A DNA stretch of 64,000 nucleotides from an uncultured Flavobacteriales bacterium (GTDB taxonomy: Bacteria; Bacteroidota; Bacteroidia; Flavobacteriales; Crocinitomicaceae). The stretch spans positions 14,735 to 78,734 of the forward strand of contig CAMLLB010000016.1 in assembly GCA_946480815.1 (NCBI GenBank). Direction: 5' to 3'. The translations under genes and the position numbers were made by a program. Within the stretch, counting starts at the first letter, position 1. The number at the start of each line of letters is the position of its first letter. The notes below the pieces were generated by a model. That model worked only from the letters and a program-made list of their open reading frames with translations. It made no database searches and was not told the origin of the DNA. Shown in pieces: positions 17,000 to 25,757 of this stretch.

Positions 17000-18190
17000 T
17001 TATTTCGTCTCATTCACCGCTTTCTGGATTAGTTTCCCGACTTCATGGATTTGTTCTTCCGTAATATTCAACGGGGGTGAAAGCCGGAAGCTGTATGGAT
17101 GTGAAAGGAACCAAAAACTGATCACTCCGAGTTCCAATAAGCGTTCAACTACTTTCGCAACACGCTCATCACTTTCCATGTCACAGGCAAACATCATTCC
17201 TTCACGGCGAATTTCGAAAATTTCATCAATTTGCTGCAGGTAACTTTCAAGGAGTGCTCCCAATCGTTCTACTTCTTTGAAATCGATCTCTGATTCAAAC
17301 ACTTCGAGTGTTCCCCAAGCCGCGGCATTGATCACCGGATTTCCACCGAACGTGGTGATATGTCCAAGCATGGGAGAGTGGCTCAGTTGATTCATGTATT
17401 CGTATTTCGAAATAAAGGCCCCGATCGGTAAACCGCCTCCAAGTGCCTTTCCAAGTGTCAGTACATCCGGAATGACTCCACTATGCTCAAACGCAAACAT
17501 TTTCCCGGTCCTTCCCATTCCGCACTGAATTTCATCGAAAATCAACAAGGTCCCCACTTCATCACAACGTTTGCGCAATGCTTTTAGAAATTCATCCGAG
17601 GCTTTGCGGACTCCTGCGTCACCTTGAACTGTTTCCAGGATGACTCCTGCAGTCCGGGTGGTAATTCGTTCCAGGTCTGCGAGTTCATTTAAGCGAATGA
17701 AATCCACATCCGGTAAGAGCGGACGAAAAGGGGTTTTCTTGATCTCGTTTGCAGAAACACTTAAAGATCCGTGTGTATTTCCGTGGTAGGAACCCTTGAA
17801 TGCGACCAATTGGGTTCTTCCTGTTACCCGCTTTACAAGCTTCAACGCAGCTTCATTGGCTTCCGTACCCGAATTTACCGGGTAAACACAATCCAATTCT
17901 TCGGGAAGGAAGGTGCGAAGTAAACGTGCCATTTCAAGTGAGGAATCCTGGATAAATTCGCCATAAACCATAACGTGCAGGTATTTATCCAGCTGTTCCT
18001 GAATGCGTTTAATGACTTGCGGGTGACGATTCCCGATGTTTGTTACAGAAACACCTGAAATCATATCTGTATAACGTTTCCCGGATTTATCATAAATAAA
18101 AATCCCTTCCGCCGATTCAACATCAATTAAATAGGGGAAGGGATTTGTTTGTCCTAAATGGCTTAAAAAGTCTTCTTTACGGTTTTCCAT
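17000..18190 (-). CDS. Class III PLP-dependent aminotransferase (acetylornithine-aminotransferase-like)
   Basis: 396 residues. Class III signatures: YTDMISGVSVTNIGNRHPQV near 40, YPVNSGTEANEAALKL near 102, GSYHGNTHGSLS near 134, LLIFDEIQCGMGRTGKMFAFE near 215 and the PLP lysine in LGKALGGGLPIGAF near 248. The fold is that of acetylornithine, ornithine and 4-aminobutyrate aminotransferases; the substrate cannot be settled by eye and no arginine genes are adjacent. It is the last gene of the transketolase/sigma-factor operon and its start overlaps the end of the Spy-like gene by 14 bases, so it is translationally coupled to it. Confidence 0.9.
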   Translation of the reverse strand: MENRKEDFLSHLGQTNPFPYLIDVESAEGIFIYDKSGKRYTDMISGVSVTNIGNRHPQVIKRIQEQLDKYLHVMVYGEFIQDSSLEMARLLRTFLPEELDCVYPVNSGTEANEAALKLVKRVTGRTQLVAFKGSYHGNTHGSLSVSANEIKKTPFRPLLPDVDFIRLNELADLERITTRTAGVILETVQGDAGVRKASDEFLKALRKRCDEVGTLLIFDEIQCGMGRTGKMFAFEHSGVIPDVLTLGKALGGGLPIGAFISKYEYMNQLSHSPMLGHITTFGGNPVINAAAWGTLEVFESEIDFKEVERLGALLESYLQQIDEIFEIRREGMMFACDMESDERVAKVVERLLELGVISFWFLSHPYSFRLSPPLNITEEQIHEVGKLIQKAVNETK

Positions 18191-18668
18191 GCGGTTTTCT
18201 GTCCATCGGCGGTCCGTCTTTCCGATCTTTCAATCTTTCAAGAAGAACACGTCTGAATTCATGTTCCAAACTTAAGAGTTTTAAGGTTCTTTTTTCGCCA
18301 ATGATCTTAATAAATTTTTCACTGTACTCTTTTTTCAGATCCAATTCTTTCTGGTCATTTTCAAAAAGTGTATTCATCTTTTTCCTGGCATCGTCGTTGG
18401 AGATTTTCTCTTCCGATTCTTTTAATTCCTGGTTGATCTTGCGACAACTTTGACGGATTTCTTTCATTTTGGCTTCCATTTCATTGTAAACAGGCCAAAA
18501 TTTTTCGGCTTCGCTTGATGTGAGGCTCAATTCTTTTGTAATAAAACCGACTTTCAATGCTTCGATTTTGTCGTCTTTGTCTTTCTCATCACCGGGTCCC
18601 TGGGCAAACGTAGTGGTTGCGAGGAGGATCGGCAATAAAATCCAGGTTAATTTTTGTATCGTTTTCAT
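18177..18668 (-). CDS. Exported Spy/CpxP-like helical protein
   Basis: 163 residues from ATG 18668; an ATG seven codons upstream (18689) is possible, but the downstream start leaves a standard signal peptide (MKTIQKLTWILLPILLATTTFAQ). The mature part is a charged helical hairpin with FITKELSLTSSEAEKFWPVYNEMEAKM, like the 'LT..Q...W..Y.....K' motif of Spy/CpxP/zinc-resistance-associated proteins, and a C-terminal DRKDGPPMDRKPHGKP tail. Such periplasmic proteins act as ATP-independent chaperones or as stress sensors. Its position after an ECF sigma and its anti-sigma suggests that it belongs to an envelope-stress regulon. It overlaps the aminotransferase gene by 14 bases. Confidence 0.8.
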   Translation of the reverse strand: MKTIQKLTWILLPILLATTTFAQGPGDEKDKDDKIEALKVGFITKELSLTSSEAEKFWPVYNEMEAKMKEIRQSCRKINQELKESEEKISNDDARKKMNTLFENDQKELDLKKEYSEKFIKIIGEKRTLKLLSLEHEFRRVLLERLKDRKDGPPMDRKPHGKP

Positions 18669-18721
18669 GTTTTTCGTTTTAATATTCATTCCTCAGCCGT
18701 GGCTGATTATGACTTCGTTTT

Positions 18722-19267
18722 TTAAGATTCAATAAGTAAATATTCGTCCAATTCTCCGTCCCGATAGCTATCGGGATCGTCTTTCAGATAATCGATAATT
18801 TCTTCGTCTTCAATATGCTCCAGTAAAGGAGATTTTGAAGTGAATGTTTCCTGTTTTTCCTTTTCCGAAGCACTTTTTTCGGGTTCAGTATTGAGTGAAA
18901 CTGTAATCACATTATTGCTTAAATGCATAGCGATCGTTTCTGCGTCCAGGTCTTCAATGTTTTCGTTGAGGTAATTGTATATCTCTTCATTGCTGACTGA
19001 AGATAAATTGATCGGTTCAGAATTTACCGGAGAATTGGTGTTGTTCCAGGGAAACAGAAGGGCGAGCACCAGAATTGCTGCAGCAGATCCCCAAACATAC
19101 CAGCGCTTGTACATGGAAATTATCTGTGCTTCTCTCTTCTTTTTCAAACCACCATTTCCGATTTCATTCAGTACACTTTTCTTCAATTCTTCGAAATACA
19201 AATCCGAAGGTATTTGAATAGGCGTGAGTTCTAAATCATCAATAATATGTTTGTTTTCCCGGTTCAT
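18722..19267 (-). CDS. Probable membrane-anchored anti-sigma factor
   Basis: 181 residues with one transmembrane helix (about 54-71: YVWGSAAAILVLALLFPW), a cytoplasmic N-terminus with LTPIQIPSDLYFEELKKSVLNEI, and an acidic exported part with SNEEIYNYLNENIEDLDAETIA and EDEEIIDYLKDD. The gene directly follows an ECF sigma factor (22-base gap), the usual place for its anti-sigma partner in Bacteroidota, where the sequence is otherwise poorly conserved. The function is therefore inferred from position and topology. The 3' part contains an 18-base palindrome (18759-18776) that encodes the residues PDSYRD. Confidence 0.7.
   Translation of the reverse strand: MNRENKHIIDDLELTPIQIPSDLYFEELKKSVLNEIGNGGLKKKREAQIISMYKRWYVWGSAAAILVLALLFPWNNTNSPVNSEPINLSSVSNEEIYNYLNENIEDLDAETIAMHLSNNVITVSLNTEPEKSASEKEKQETFTSKSPLLEHIEDEEIIDYLKDDPDSYRDGELDEYLLIES
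18759..18776. repeat. Palindrome TCCCGATAGCTATCGGGA inside a coding region
   Basis: A perfect 18-base palindrome within the anti-sigma gene, in frame, translated as part of DDPDSYRDGE. Near-identical palindromes occur at 37220-37237 (also inside a gene) and 60997-61014 (intergenic). Confidence 0.85.
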
Positions 19268-19289
19268 AACTCTAAGATTACTAGTTTGT

Positions 19290-19853
19290 TCAATGGTTTA
19301 ATTTACCTTTTAAAAATTCTTCGATCTTTCCAACCGCATGAAAGTAATTTGCTTTCAAACCTCCCACGGAACCACCGGTGAGTTGCGCTATTTCTTCGTA
19401 TTTCAGATCTTCAAAGTATTTGTACTCGAACACCATGCGTTGCTTTTCCGGCAGTGTTTCGATTGCTTCAAAAAGGAATTTCGAGATTTCTTCGGAGCTC
19501 AGTTTGCCATAATGCTCTGATTGATGTGAAAAGGACACAATCGGCTCGGTAATATCCAAACTTTTGTGTTTATTCTCTTTCTTGAGGAAAAGGATGGTTT
19601 CGTTGTATGCAATTCGATAGATCCAGGAAAATAAGGCACTGTTGCCTTGAAACTGCTTCCTGTTATTCCAGACTTTGATAAGTACTTCCTGGAGGATGTC
19701 GTTGGTCAATTCATGGTTATTTATCCAGCGGCGAATAGTAGTGTAAAGTCTTTTACTGTGCAGATCCACGATCCACGTAAAAGCCGTATAAGCCAAATCA
19801 TCATCCCGATGAAAATAAGAAATGATAGTATTTTCATCGGGAATTTGACTCAT
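19290..19853 (-). CDS. ECF-family RNA polymerase sigma factor
   Basis: 187 residues. Region 2 (about 20-90) is seen as AFTWIVDLHSKRLYTTIRRWINNHELTNDILQEVLIKVWNNRKQFQGNSALFSWIYRIAYN, with the D-D/I-Q-E-V and W-IYRIA-N core residues; region 4 (about 128-180) as IETLPEKQRMVFEYKYFEDLKYEEIAQLTGGSVGGLKANYFHAVGKI, a helix-turn-helix. It should direct RNA polymerase to a small regulon and be held by the membrane protein encoded just downstream. It starts only 4 bases after the stop codon of the transketolase C-terminal gene, so it is expressed from the same long transcript unless an internal promoter exists. Confidence 0.95.
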   Translation of the reverse strand: MSQIPDENTIISYFHRDDDLAYTAFTWIVDLHSKRLYTTIRRWINNHELTNDILQEVLIKVWNNRKQFQGNSALFSWIYRIAYNETILFLKKENKHKSLDITEPIVSFSHQSEHYGKLSSEEISKFLFEAIETLPEKQRMVFEYKYFEDLKYEEIAQLTGGSVGGLKANYFHAVGKIEEFLKGKLNH

Positions 19854-19857
19854 ATTT

Positions 19858-20811
19858 TTATTTGCGTTTTAAAACTTTTTTTGCTGCTTCAACAATGTTT
19901 GGAGTATCCAAACCATATTTTACCATTAGTTCATCAGGTGTTCCCGATTCCCCGAATGTATCGTTTACCCCAACATATTCCTGTGGTGTTGGCAAATGCC
20001 GCGCAAGTACTTGTGCAACGGCATCACCTAAACCTCCATTCAACATGTGTTCTTCTGCAGTAACAACACATTTTGTTTTGTTAATTGAGTCTAGGATTGC
20101 TTTTTCATCCAAAGGTTTAATCGTGTGCATATTTATTACTTCGGCACTGATTCCCTGTTCGGCCAATTGTTGTGCCGCCTCGATTGATTTCCATACCAAA
20201 TGTCCGCAGGCAATGATGGTTACATCTGTTCCTTCGATCAATACGTCTGCTTTACCAATGGTAAATTTTGCGTCCGGTTGAATGAAAATCGGAACAACAG
20301 GTCTTCCGAAGCGCAGGTAAACAGGTCCATTGTGGGCAGCGATTGCCATAGTAGCCTGTTTTGTCTGATTGAAATCACAAGGTACGATAACCGTCATGTG
20401 AGGCAGCATGCGCATCATTCCGATATCTTCCAGGATCTGGTGGGTTGCACCATCTTCTCCAAGTGTTAAACCGGCATGTGAAGCACAAATTTTCACATTC
20501 TTTTGAGAATAGGCTACTGATTGACGGATTTGATCGTAAACACGTCCGGTAGAGAAATTAGCGAAAGTTCCTGTGTATGGAATTTTCCCACCAATCGTCA
20601 TACCTGCAGCCATTCCGATCATATTTGCTTCAGCAATTCCTGCCTGGAAAAAGCGATCAGGAAATTCTTTCAGGAATGCATCCATTTTAAGAGATCCGGT
20701 CAGATCTGCACATAATGCAACCACGTCGGAATTCTGGCGACCTATTTCTAATAAACCTTCACCAAAACCAGATCTGGTATCTTTTTTTCCTAAAATTTCA
20801 AATTGCTTCAT
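19858..20811 (-). CDS. Transketolase, C-terminal subunit
   Basis: 317 residues: the pyrimidine-binding domain ([51 protein letters not shown] with the catalytic Glu of 'EA', [25 protein letters not shown]) followed by the transketolase C-terminal domain (about 190-317: [41 protein letters not shown]). Together with the 280-residue N-terminal subunit it makes a heterodimeric transketolase of the non-oxidative pentose phosphate pathway. The two halves are not adjacent: a VWA-domain gene lies between them, 2 bases upstream of this start codon. Confidence 0.93.
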   Translation of the reverse strand: MKQFEILGKKDTRSGFGEGLLEIGRQNSDVVALCADLTGSLKMDAFLKEFPDRFFQAGIAEANMIGMAAGMTIGGKIPYTGTFANFSTGRVYDQIRQSVAYSQKNVKICASHAGLTLGEDGATHQILEDIGMMRMLPHMTVIVPCDFNQTKQATMAIAAHNGPVYLRFGRPVVPIFIQPDAKFTIGKADVLIEGTDVTIIACGHLVWKSIEAAQQLAEQGISAEVINMHTIKPLDEKAILDSINKTKCVVTAEEHMLNGGLGDAVAQVLARHLPTPQEYVGVNDTFGESGTPDELMVKYGLDTPNIVEAAKKVLKRK

Positions 20812-20813
20812 TG

Positions 20814-22172
20814 TTATAAATTAATCGAAGTTGTTTTATTGGATTGTATTTTAAATTTCTTTTCTACTGTGTAGGTTGTTGACCGGAGTTGTTTCTGCCT
20901 GTAAACCAGGCGATAATTACCAGGCTGCAGGTAGATGAAACCCTTTAGATTCACCTGATCGAGGTTACAAACCCAATCAACAGTGCCATTGTCATTCTCC
21001 ACAAAGATCTGTGCAGCAATCATTTTAGTTGCACTGTAAGTTAATTGTCCCGGAGCCGGTAAATCAATTGTTTCGGTTGCACTTTGAGTGACTTTCACCG
21101 TGTGGTAGATACGTGGAAGTGTCAGGATCTCTACTTCATAATCACCAACAATGTATTTGTCTGTTGAGCCAACCAATTGTGCGTTCAGTGTCAGTTGATC
21201 CGTTTTTTTATAAACCCGTGAAACCACCTGGTAAGGACTGGTGGCATTCGTAAAGCGGAGCTTAATAAACCCCTGCGGGCAATCCACCGGAATTACATTG
21301 TGTGTGTTCTTGATAATGGAAATGTTGTTCTTATAGACCTTGGGAATAGTATTCACTATCAGGTCGTATTTATAGGATGGATCCATGGTTAATGTATCCG
21401 GATTTCCCTGACGGTCCAAGGTATGAACAAAGGTGTACATCAATTCTTTCGTGCCGGCTTTGTACAGGAACATGGTAACGTCCGTTTCAATCGGCACTTT
21501 ATGAATGTTATTGAGATTGATTTGAACGGTGGTGTTTATTACCGCTTTGGAAACAACCGTTTTCAATACGTTTTTGAAGGATTCTTTTGTTTCCGCTTCC
21601 ATGTAACTTCCGATACATTTGAATTGATCGAGGTAGGAAATATCCAAACCTAAACCAATTACGAAAGGCGTTACTTTCACTCCTTTATCGTGCAATTTCT
21701 TGGCGATGACACACGGATCCTTATCACATGCTTCCAATCCGTCGGTGATCAAAATGATGATATTCCGCGCATTGGTATCGGGGAAATCCGCTGCAGCTGC
21801 TTCCAGGGAGCGGGCGATAGGAGTGGTTCCCTTCGCCAGGATTGTTTTGATTTTATTCCGGACCCGCGTAAAATTATCCGGTCCGAAAGGGACTTCCAGT
21901 TTGGTATCGTTACAATCCTGGTAAGTTGCCGTAATAGGTGACTGATGACCGTAAACACGCAGAGCGATCTGCAAATTTGCGGCCCCATTCAGGCTATCGA
22001 CAGTTTTGATCAGTAATTCCTTGGCTGCATCAATACGGGTTTGTGATCCGTCCCACTTGGCATTCATGGAATTGGACGCATCGAGAATAAACAAAATACG
22101 GGTCAGTTGTTGCCCCTGAGCTTTAAAAAAGCCCAAAAAGATAAAGCAAAAAATGACCGCGCACTGTCTCAT
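20814..22172 (-). CDS. Exported von Willebrand factor A (VWA) domain protein
   Basis: 452 residues from ATG 22172. A signal peptide ([21 protein letters not shown]) is followed by a VWA domain (about 25-210) with a complete-looking MIDAS: DASNS in [15 protein letters not shown], a Thr in [17 protein letters not shown] and an Asp in [16 protein letters not shown]. The remainder (about 210-452) consists of beta-sandwich-like segments. An earlier start (22250) lies inside the upstream gene and gives a Cys-rich leader without a signal peptide, so it was rejected. The start overlaps the stop of the transketolase N gene as TAATG, and its stop is 2 bases from the transketolase C gene: tight coupling of an envelope protein to a cytoplasmic enzyme. 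Its function is unknown. Confidence 0.88.
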   Translation of the reverse strand: MRQCAVIFCFIFLGFFKAQGQQLTRILFILDASNSMNAKWDGSQTRIDAAKELLIKTVDSLNGAANLQIALRVYGHQSPITATYQDCNDTKLEVPFGPDNFTRVRNKIKTILAKGTTPIARSLEAAAADFPDTNARNIIILITDGLEACDKDPCVIAKKLHDKGVKVTPFVIGLGLDISYLDQFKCIGSYMEAETKESFKNVLKTVVSKAVINTTVQINLNNIHKVPIETDVTMFLYKAGTKELMYTFVHTLDRQGNPDTLTMDPSYKYDLIVNTIPKVYKNNISIIKNTHNVIPVDCPQGFIKLRFTNATSPYQVVSRVYKKTDQLTLNAQLVGSTDKYIVGDYEVEILTLPRIYHTVKVTQSATETIDLPAPGQLTYSATKMIAAQIFVENDNGTVDWVCNLDQVNLKGFIYLQPGNYRLVYRQKQLRSTTYTVEKKFKIQSNKTTSINL

Positions 22173-23014
22173 TAATAATCTCCTAACGTTTCTTCCAACT
22201 GGATCAAAGCTTCCTGCAATTGTTCCACATTCGGAGCAACACCGTGCCATTTATGAGAACCTACCATGTAGTCAACTCCCTGACCCATTTCTGTTTTCAT
22301 AATAATCACGATTGGTTTTCCGTTTCCGGTCATACTCTTAGCTTTGTTTAGTGTTTCGATCAGGTCCGGATAACTGTGTCCGTCCATTTCCAAAACTTCC
22401 CATCCAAAAGCTTGCCATTTTCCGTTCAGGTCACCTAAAGAAAGTACGTCTTCCACATCACCATCGATTTGACGTCCGTTATAATCAATGGTAGCAATCA
22501 GGTTATCAACTTTATTTGCTGCTGCGTACATTGCTGCTTCCCAAATCTGACCTTCCTGTAATTCACCGTCACCATGCAGTGTATAAACAATGCGCTTATC
22601 GTGATTCAATTTTTTAGTCAATGCAGCACCGATTGCGTTGGAAAGACCTTGTCCGAGCGAACCTGAAGCCATGCGTACACCCGGGATTTTTTTATCCGTA
22701 CTTGGATGTCCCTGAAGCCTTGCGTTCAACTTGCGAAAAGTGCTTAATTCATCAATTGGAAAGTAACCGGCTCTTGCTAAAACAGAATACCAAACAGGAG
22801 AAATGTGACCATTTGAAAGGAAAAATAAGTCTTCCTCTTTTCCGTCCATTGAAAAATGGTCCGGATTGTGTTTCATCATTTCAAAATAAAGTACGGTTAA
22901 GAAATCTGCACATCCCAAAGACCCTCCCGGATGCCCTGAATTTGCTCCCGAAACCATTCGGACGATATCTCTTCGTACCTGTGATGCAATTGCTTGTAAT
23001 TGTTGAATTTCCAT
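22172..23014 (-). CDS. Transketolase, N-terminal subunit
   Basis: 280 residues: the thiamine-diphosphate-binding half. Seen: GANSGHPGGSLGCADFLTVLYF near 20, DLFFLSNGHISPVWYSVLARAGYF near 63, the GDG-N cofactor motif in LHGDGELQEGQIWEAAMYAA...ATIDYNGRQIDG (about 146-180), and ETLNKAKSMTGNGKPIVIIMKTEMGQGVDYM. It is the first gene of a seven-gene minus-strand operon ending with the aminotransferase at 17000. A -7 box TAGATTTG lies at 23037-23044 on the minus strand, about 22 bases upstream of the start codon; no clear -33 box was seen. Its stop codon overlaps the VWA start codon. Confidence 0.93.
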   Translation of the reverse strand: MEIQQLQAIASQVRRDIVRMVSGANSGHPGGSLGCADFLTVLYFEMMKHNPDHFSMDGKEEDLFFLSNGHISPVWYSVLARAGYFPIDELSTFRKLNARLQGHPSTDKKIPGVRMASGSLGQGLSNAIGAALTKKLNHDKRIVYTLHGDGELQEGQIWEAAMYAAANKVDNLIATIDYNGRQIDGDVEDVLSLGDLNGKWQAFGWEVLEMDGHSYPDLIETLNKAKSMTGNGKPIVIIMKTEMGQGVDYMVGSHKWHGVAPNVEQLQEALIQLEETLGDY

Positions 23015-23036
23015 TATTTATTCCTATTTGGCAATG

Positions 23037-23044
23037 CAAATCTA
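23037..23044 (-). promoter_or_regulatory. Possible -7 element of the transketolase operon
   Basis: On the minus strand TAGATTTG matches the Bacteroidota TAnnTTTG element. No TTTG was seen at the usual 19-base distance, so this is a weak call. Confidence 0.35.
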
Positions 23045-23313
23045 CTATTTATATTTTGTTCTTTTTAAGAGGTATAATGCTAAAATGGAAGCAATGTTAT
23101 TTTTTTATTCACATTCTGGATCATTTGGCCCGTCTAAATCCTTGAAAACCTGTTTTCAGGAGGTGTTGAGAGTCAGATAAATAGGCTTGTGTTTTAAAGA
23201 ATCTACCGAATTTTGGAACGAATCGTTTCATCAAAATTTAACTAAGCGTGCAACTTTTTATTAGTTTTATCACTCTTCAATATGAATCTCCAATTTCAAA
23301 ATACACCAGACAA

Positions 23314-25650
23314 ATGAAATTAAAACACTTTTTTATTACACTAAGCCTTGGAATTTCTTCAATCAGCTTTGCTCAGGACATCAATTATATGTATGCACAC
23401 GAGTATGATTCTTTAAAAGCGATTGGGGCATTAACCGGTAACGAAGTAATTCTTTCTTCCGAGATGGTTAATCCTGAAGAATTAGAAGGAGTATATATAT
23501 CAGAATTCTTTCCGACAAAGGCGCAGGGCTGCAGTGGGTATTTCGATCCACCCGGACCTGGATTGGAAGTTACGGCAGCCGATGACGGTTGGGCAACAGT
23601 AAGTCCTTTGACCTTGCCTTTTACCTTTTGTTTTTTCGGTGACAGCAAAACCCAGGTGTGGTTGAATAACAATGGAAATATCAGTTTTAACGGTGGGATC
23701 AGCGCATTTAGTTCAAGTGCTTTTCCTTCGGTTGGTAATGAAATGATTGCTGCTTTCTGGGCAGATTTTGATTTCGGAGCGCAGGGAGGAAGTATTCATG
23801 CGACAATTACCCCGACAGCCGCGATCTTTAACTGGGTAAACGTTGGATACTTCAGTTCACAAGGTGATAAGAGAAATACTTGTCAAATTGTGATTACAGA
23901 TGGTACGGACCCTTTGATTAATGCAGGAAACGCTGCGATCCATTATGCAGATATGCAATGGACAACAGGTTCTGCTTCCCAGGGAGTTAATGGATTTGGA
24001 GGTGTACCGGCAACAGCTGGAGCTAACAGAGGAAATGGCGTCGATTATTTTACTATCGGACGATTTGATCATGCCGGGGTTGATTACGATGGACCTCTTG
24101 GAAACAATGATGGTGTAAGTTTCCTGGATAATAAATCTTACTTCTTTGATTTTTGTACAGCTAATGGTGGGAACATCCCACCGGTAACATTGCAGACGGC
24201 TTATTGTGATACGTTCAAGATTTGTGGTATTGGTGATACGATGGATATTACATTTCCTTTCCTTTCTCCGGAGCTAACCCAGTTGACAACAGTGACATTC
24301 TCTTCACCAACGCTTCAGAATATTGCTGTTTTGAATTCAACGGTTGCAAATACCGGCTCATTGACAATTCGAATTATCGGAGATTTGGAAACGCCGGGTG
24401 TTCATGATTTAACAGTTACAGGTACGGATGATTTTGCGATTCCAGGTGTGACGGATGTCTATTATAAGGTTCAAATCACTGACCCGAATACTATTTTCCA
24501 GCCGGAAGCGCAAATGATTTATACCAGCGCTTGTCCTCCTGTAGAAATCGGTCTGGATCAACCTTTCGATGGTTATCTATGGAGTCTAAATAATTCTACA
24601 GCACCTGTAGATACATTCCATACAGGATACGATGGATTGGTGAGTGTAATTGTACAGCGGGGAGGATGTGAAATGACGATCGATTCATTGATTTATATTC
24701 CAAACCCGCCGCAATTTAATTTGCAGGGGTCTTATACTTATTGTACGGATGATTTACATACTACTTTGACTATTCCGGATTCTGCGGCACTTTCATCTGC
24801 AGACTGGATATTGAACGCGGATACAATCGGAACGAACTTTACAGAAAATCTAATCGCAGGAACGTATACCATTCATATTGTTGATTCAAGCGGTGTTTGT
24901 TCGAACGATACGACTTTTACAGTTGTAAGCATCCTGTCTCCGGTTATTTTTGATGATACCATTGCATGTGATTTCGTTTACCAGGTTCAGGGAACAATTT
25001 CACCGAGCGGAGGAGTTTGGTCATGTGCGGATACCAGTGTTCATTTCTCTGATCCTACGATTTTGAATCCGTTGATTACAAATAATAGTCATCAGCCAGG
25101 AGTTTACCAGATTGTTTATACGGATAATGTTTGTGGTACAAGAACCACCAATCTTGAATTTATTAACTGGGCTTTTGTAACAACTATAGATACGGTGGTT
25201 TGTTTCGGAGTAGAGCTTACCACTTCCTGCGGGGTTTATCCTCAAAATGACTCGTATGTATGGAGTAATGGTGCAGTCGGACCTAATATTACCGCGGGAC
25301 CTGGCGTTTATACTGTTACAGTATCGAACGAATGTAATACACATTCTGAAACGATGGTCATTGAGGGTAAAACATGTTATATTAATGCTCCGAACATTAT
25401 CACTTTATCATCAACGGTAGGAAACGATAAATTCACTCTTTCCTATGACGGAGTTGAAGAGTTCCACATGACTATTGTGAACAGATGGGGTAACCTGGTT
25501 GCAGAAATCGATGATGTTGCAAACGCATGGGATGGAAGAGATCCAAACGGAGAAATTGTTTCCGAAGGAACTTACTTCTATAACTTTACTGCCAAACTGC
25601 TAACAGGTGAAGAAGTCAAAAAACAAGGATTTGTTCAAGTCTTCCACTAA
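23314..25650 (+). CDS. Secreted surface protein with gliding-motility-type (CHU_C, T9SS type B) C-terminal domain
   Basis: 778 residues from ATG 23314 (an in-frame upstream start at 23248 would bury the signal peptide MKLKHFFITLSLGISSISFAQ). The first part (about 60-300) looks like a lectin/nidogen-like sandwich: TLPFTFCFFGDSKTQVWLNNNGNISFN, MIAAFWADFDFG, IFNWVNVGYFSSQGDKRNTCQIVITDG, AAIHYADMQW. Ig-like segments follow, with regularly spaced Cys and Trp (SGGVWSCADTSVHF). The C-terminus (about 695-778: MTIVNRWGNLVAEIDDVANAWDGRDPNGEIVSEGTYFYNF) is the CHU_C/gliding-motility-associated domain recognised by T9SS. Probably adhesive. It is followed by a strong terminator, so it is monocistronic. 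Confidence 0.9.
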   Translation: MKLKHFFITLSLGISSISFAQDINYMYAHEYDSLKAIGALTGNEVILSSEMVNPEELEGVYISEFFPTKAQGCSGYFDPPGPGLEVTAADDGWATVSPLTLPFTFCFFGDSKTQVWLNNNGNISFNGGISAFSSSAFPSVGNEMIAAFWADFDFGAQGGSIHATITPTAAIFNWVNVGYFSSQGDKRNTCQIVITDGTDPLINAGNAAIHYADMQWTTGSASQGVNGFGGVPATAGANRGNGVDYFTIGRFDHAGVDYDGPLGNNDGVSFLDNKSYFFDFCTANGGNIPPVTLQTAYCDTFKICGIGDTMDITFPFLSPELTQLTTVTFSSPTLQNIAVLNSTVANTGSLTIRIIGDLETPGVHDLTVTGTDDFAIPGVTDVYYKVQITDPNTIFQPEAQMIYTSACPPVEIGLDQPFDGYLWSLNNSTAPVDTFHTGYDGLVSVIVQRGGCEMTIDSLIYIPNPPQFNLQGSYTYCTDDLHTTLTIPDSAALSSADWILNADTIGTNFTENLIAGTYTIHIVDSSGVCSNDTTFTVVSILSPVIFDDTIACDFVYQVQGTISPSGGVWSCADTSVHFSDPTILNPLITNNSHQPGVYQIVYTDNVCGTRTTNLEFINWAFVTTIDTVVCFGVELTTSCGVYPQNDSYVWSNGAVGPNITAGPGVYTVTVSNECNTHSETMVIEGKTCYINAPNIITLSSTVGNDKFTLSYDGVEEFHMTIVNRWGNLVAEIDDVANAWDGRDPNGEIVSEGTYFYNFTAKLLTGEEVKKQGFVQVFH

Positions 25651-25669
25651 ATAAAATGATGTTAAAAAG

Positions 25670-25698
25670 GCCCTGACGAAAATGTCAGGGCTTTTTTT
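25670..25698 (+). terminator. Rho-independent terminator
   Basis: Perfect 8-bp stem GCCCTGAC/GTCAGGGC (25670-25677 and 25684-25691) with loop GAAAAT, followed by seven T, 20 bases after the stop of the surface-protein gene. Confidence 0.92.
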
Positions 25699-25757
25699 AT
25701 TTGTAATTTCAACCAGGATTTACAAACACATTAATCAAAAATTTACAGTAAAAACAA

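Noticed and set aside
19290..19853. SusCD-linked FecI-type sigma for the receptor at 221-2614
   Set aside because: No FecR-type anti-sigma or receptor is next to it; the nearest receptor is 17 kb away. Its neighbours point to envelope stress instead.
22621..23145. 174-residue plus-strand reading frame
   Set aside because: Antisense to the transketolase N gene for most of its length; no recognisable motifs.
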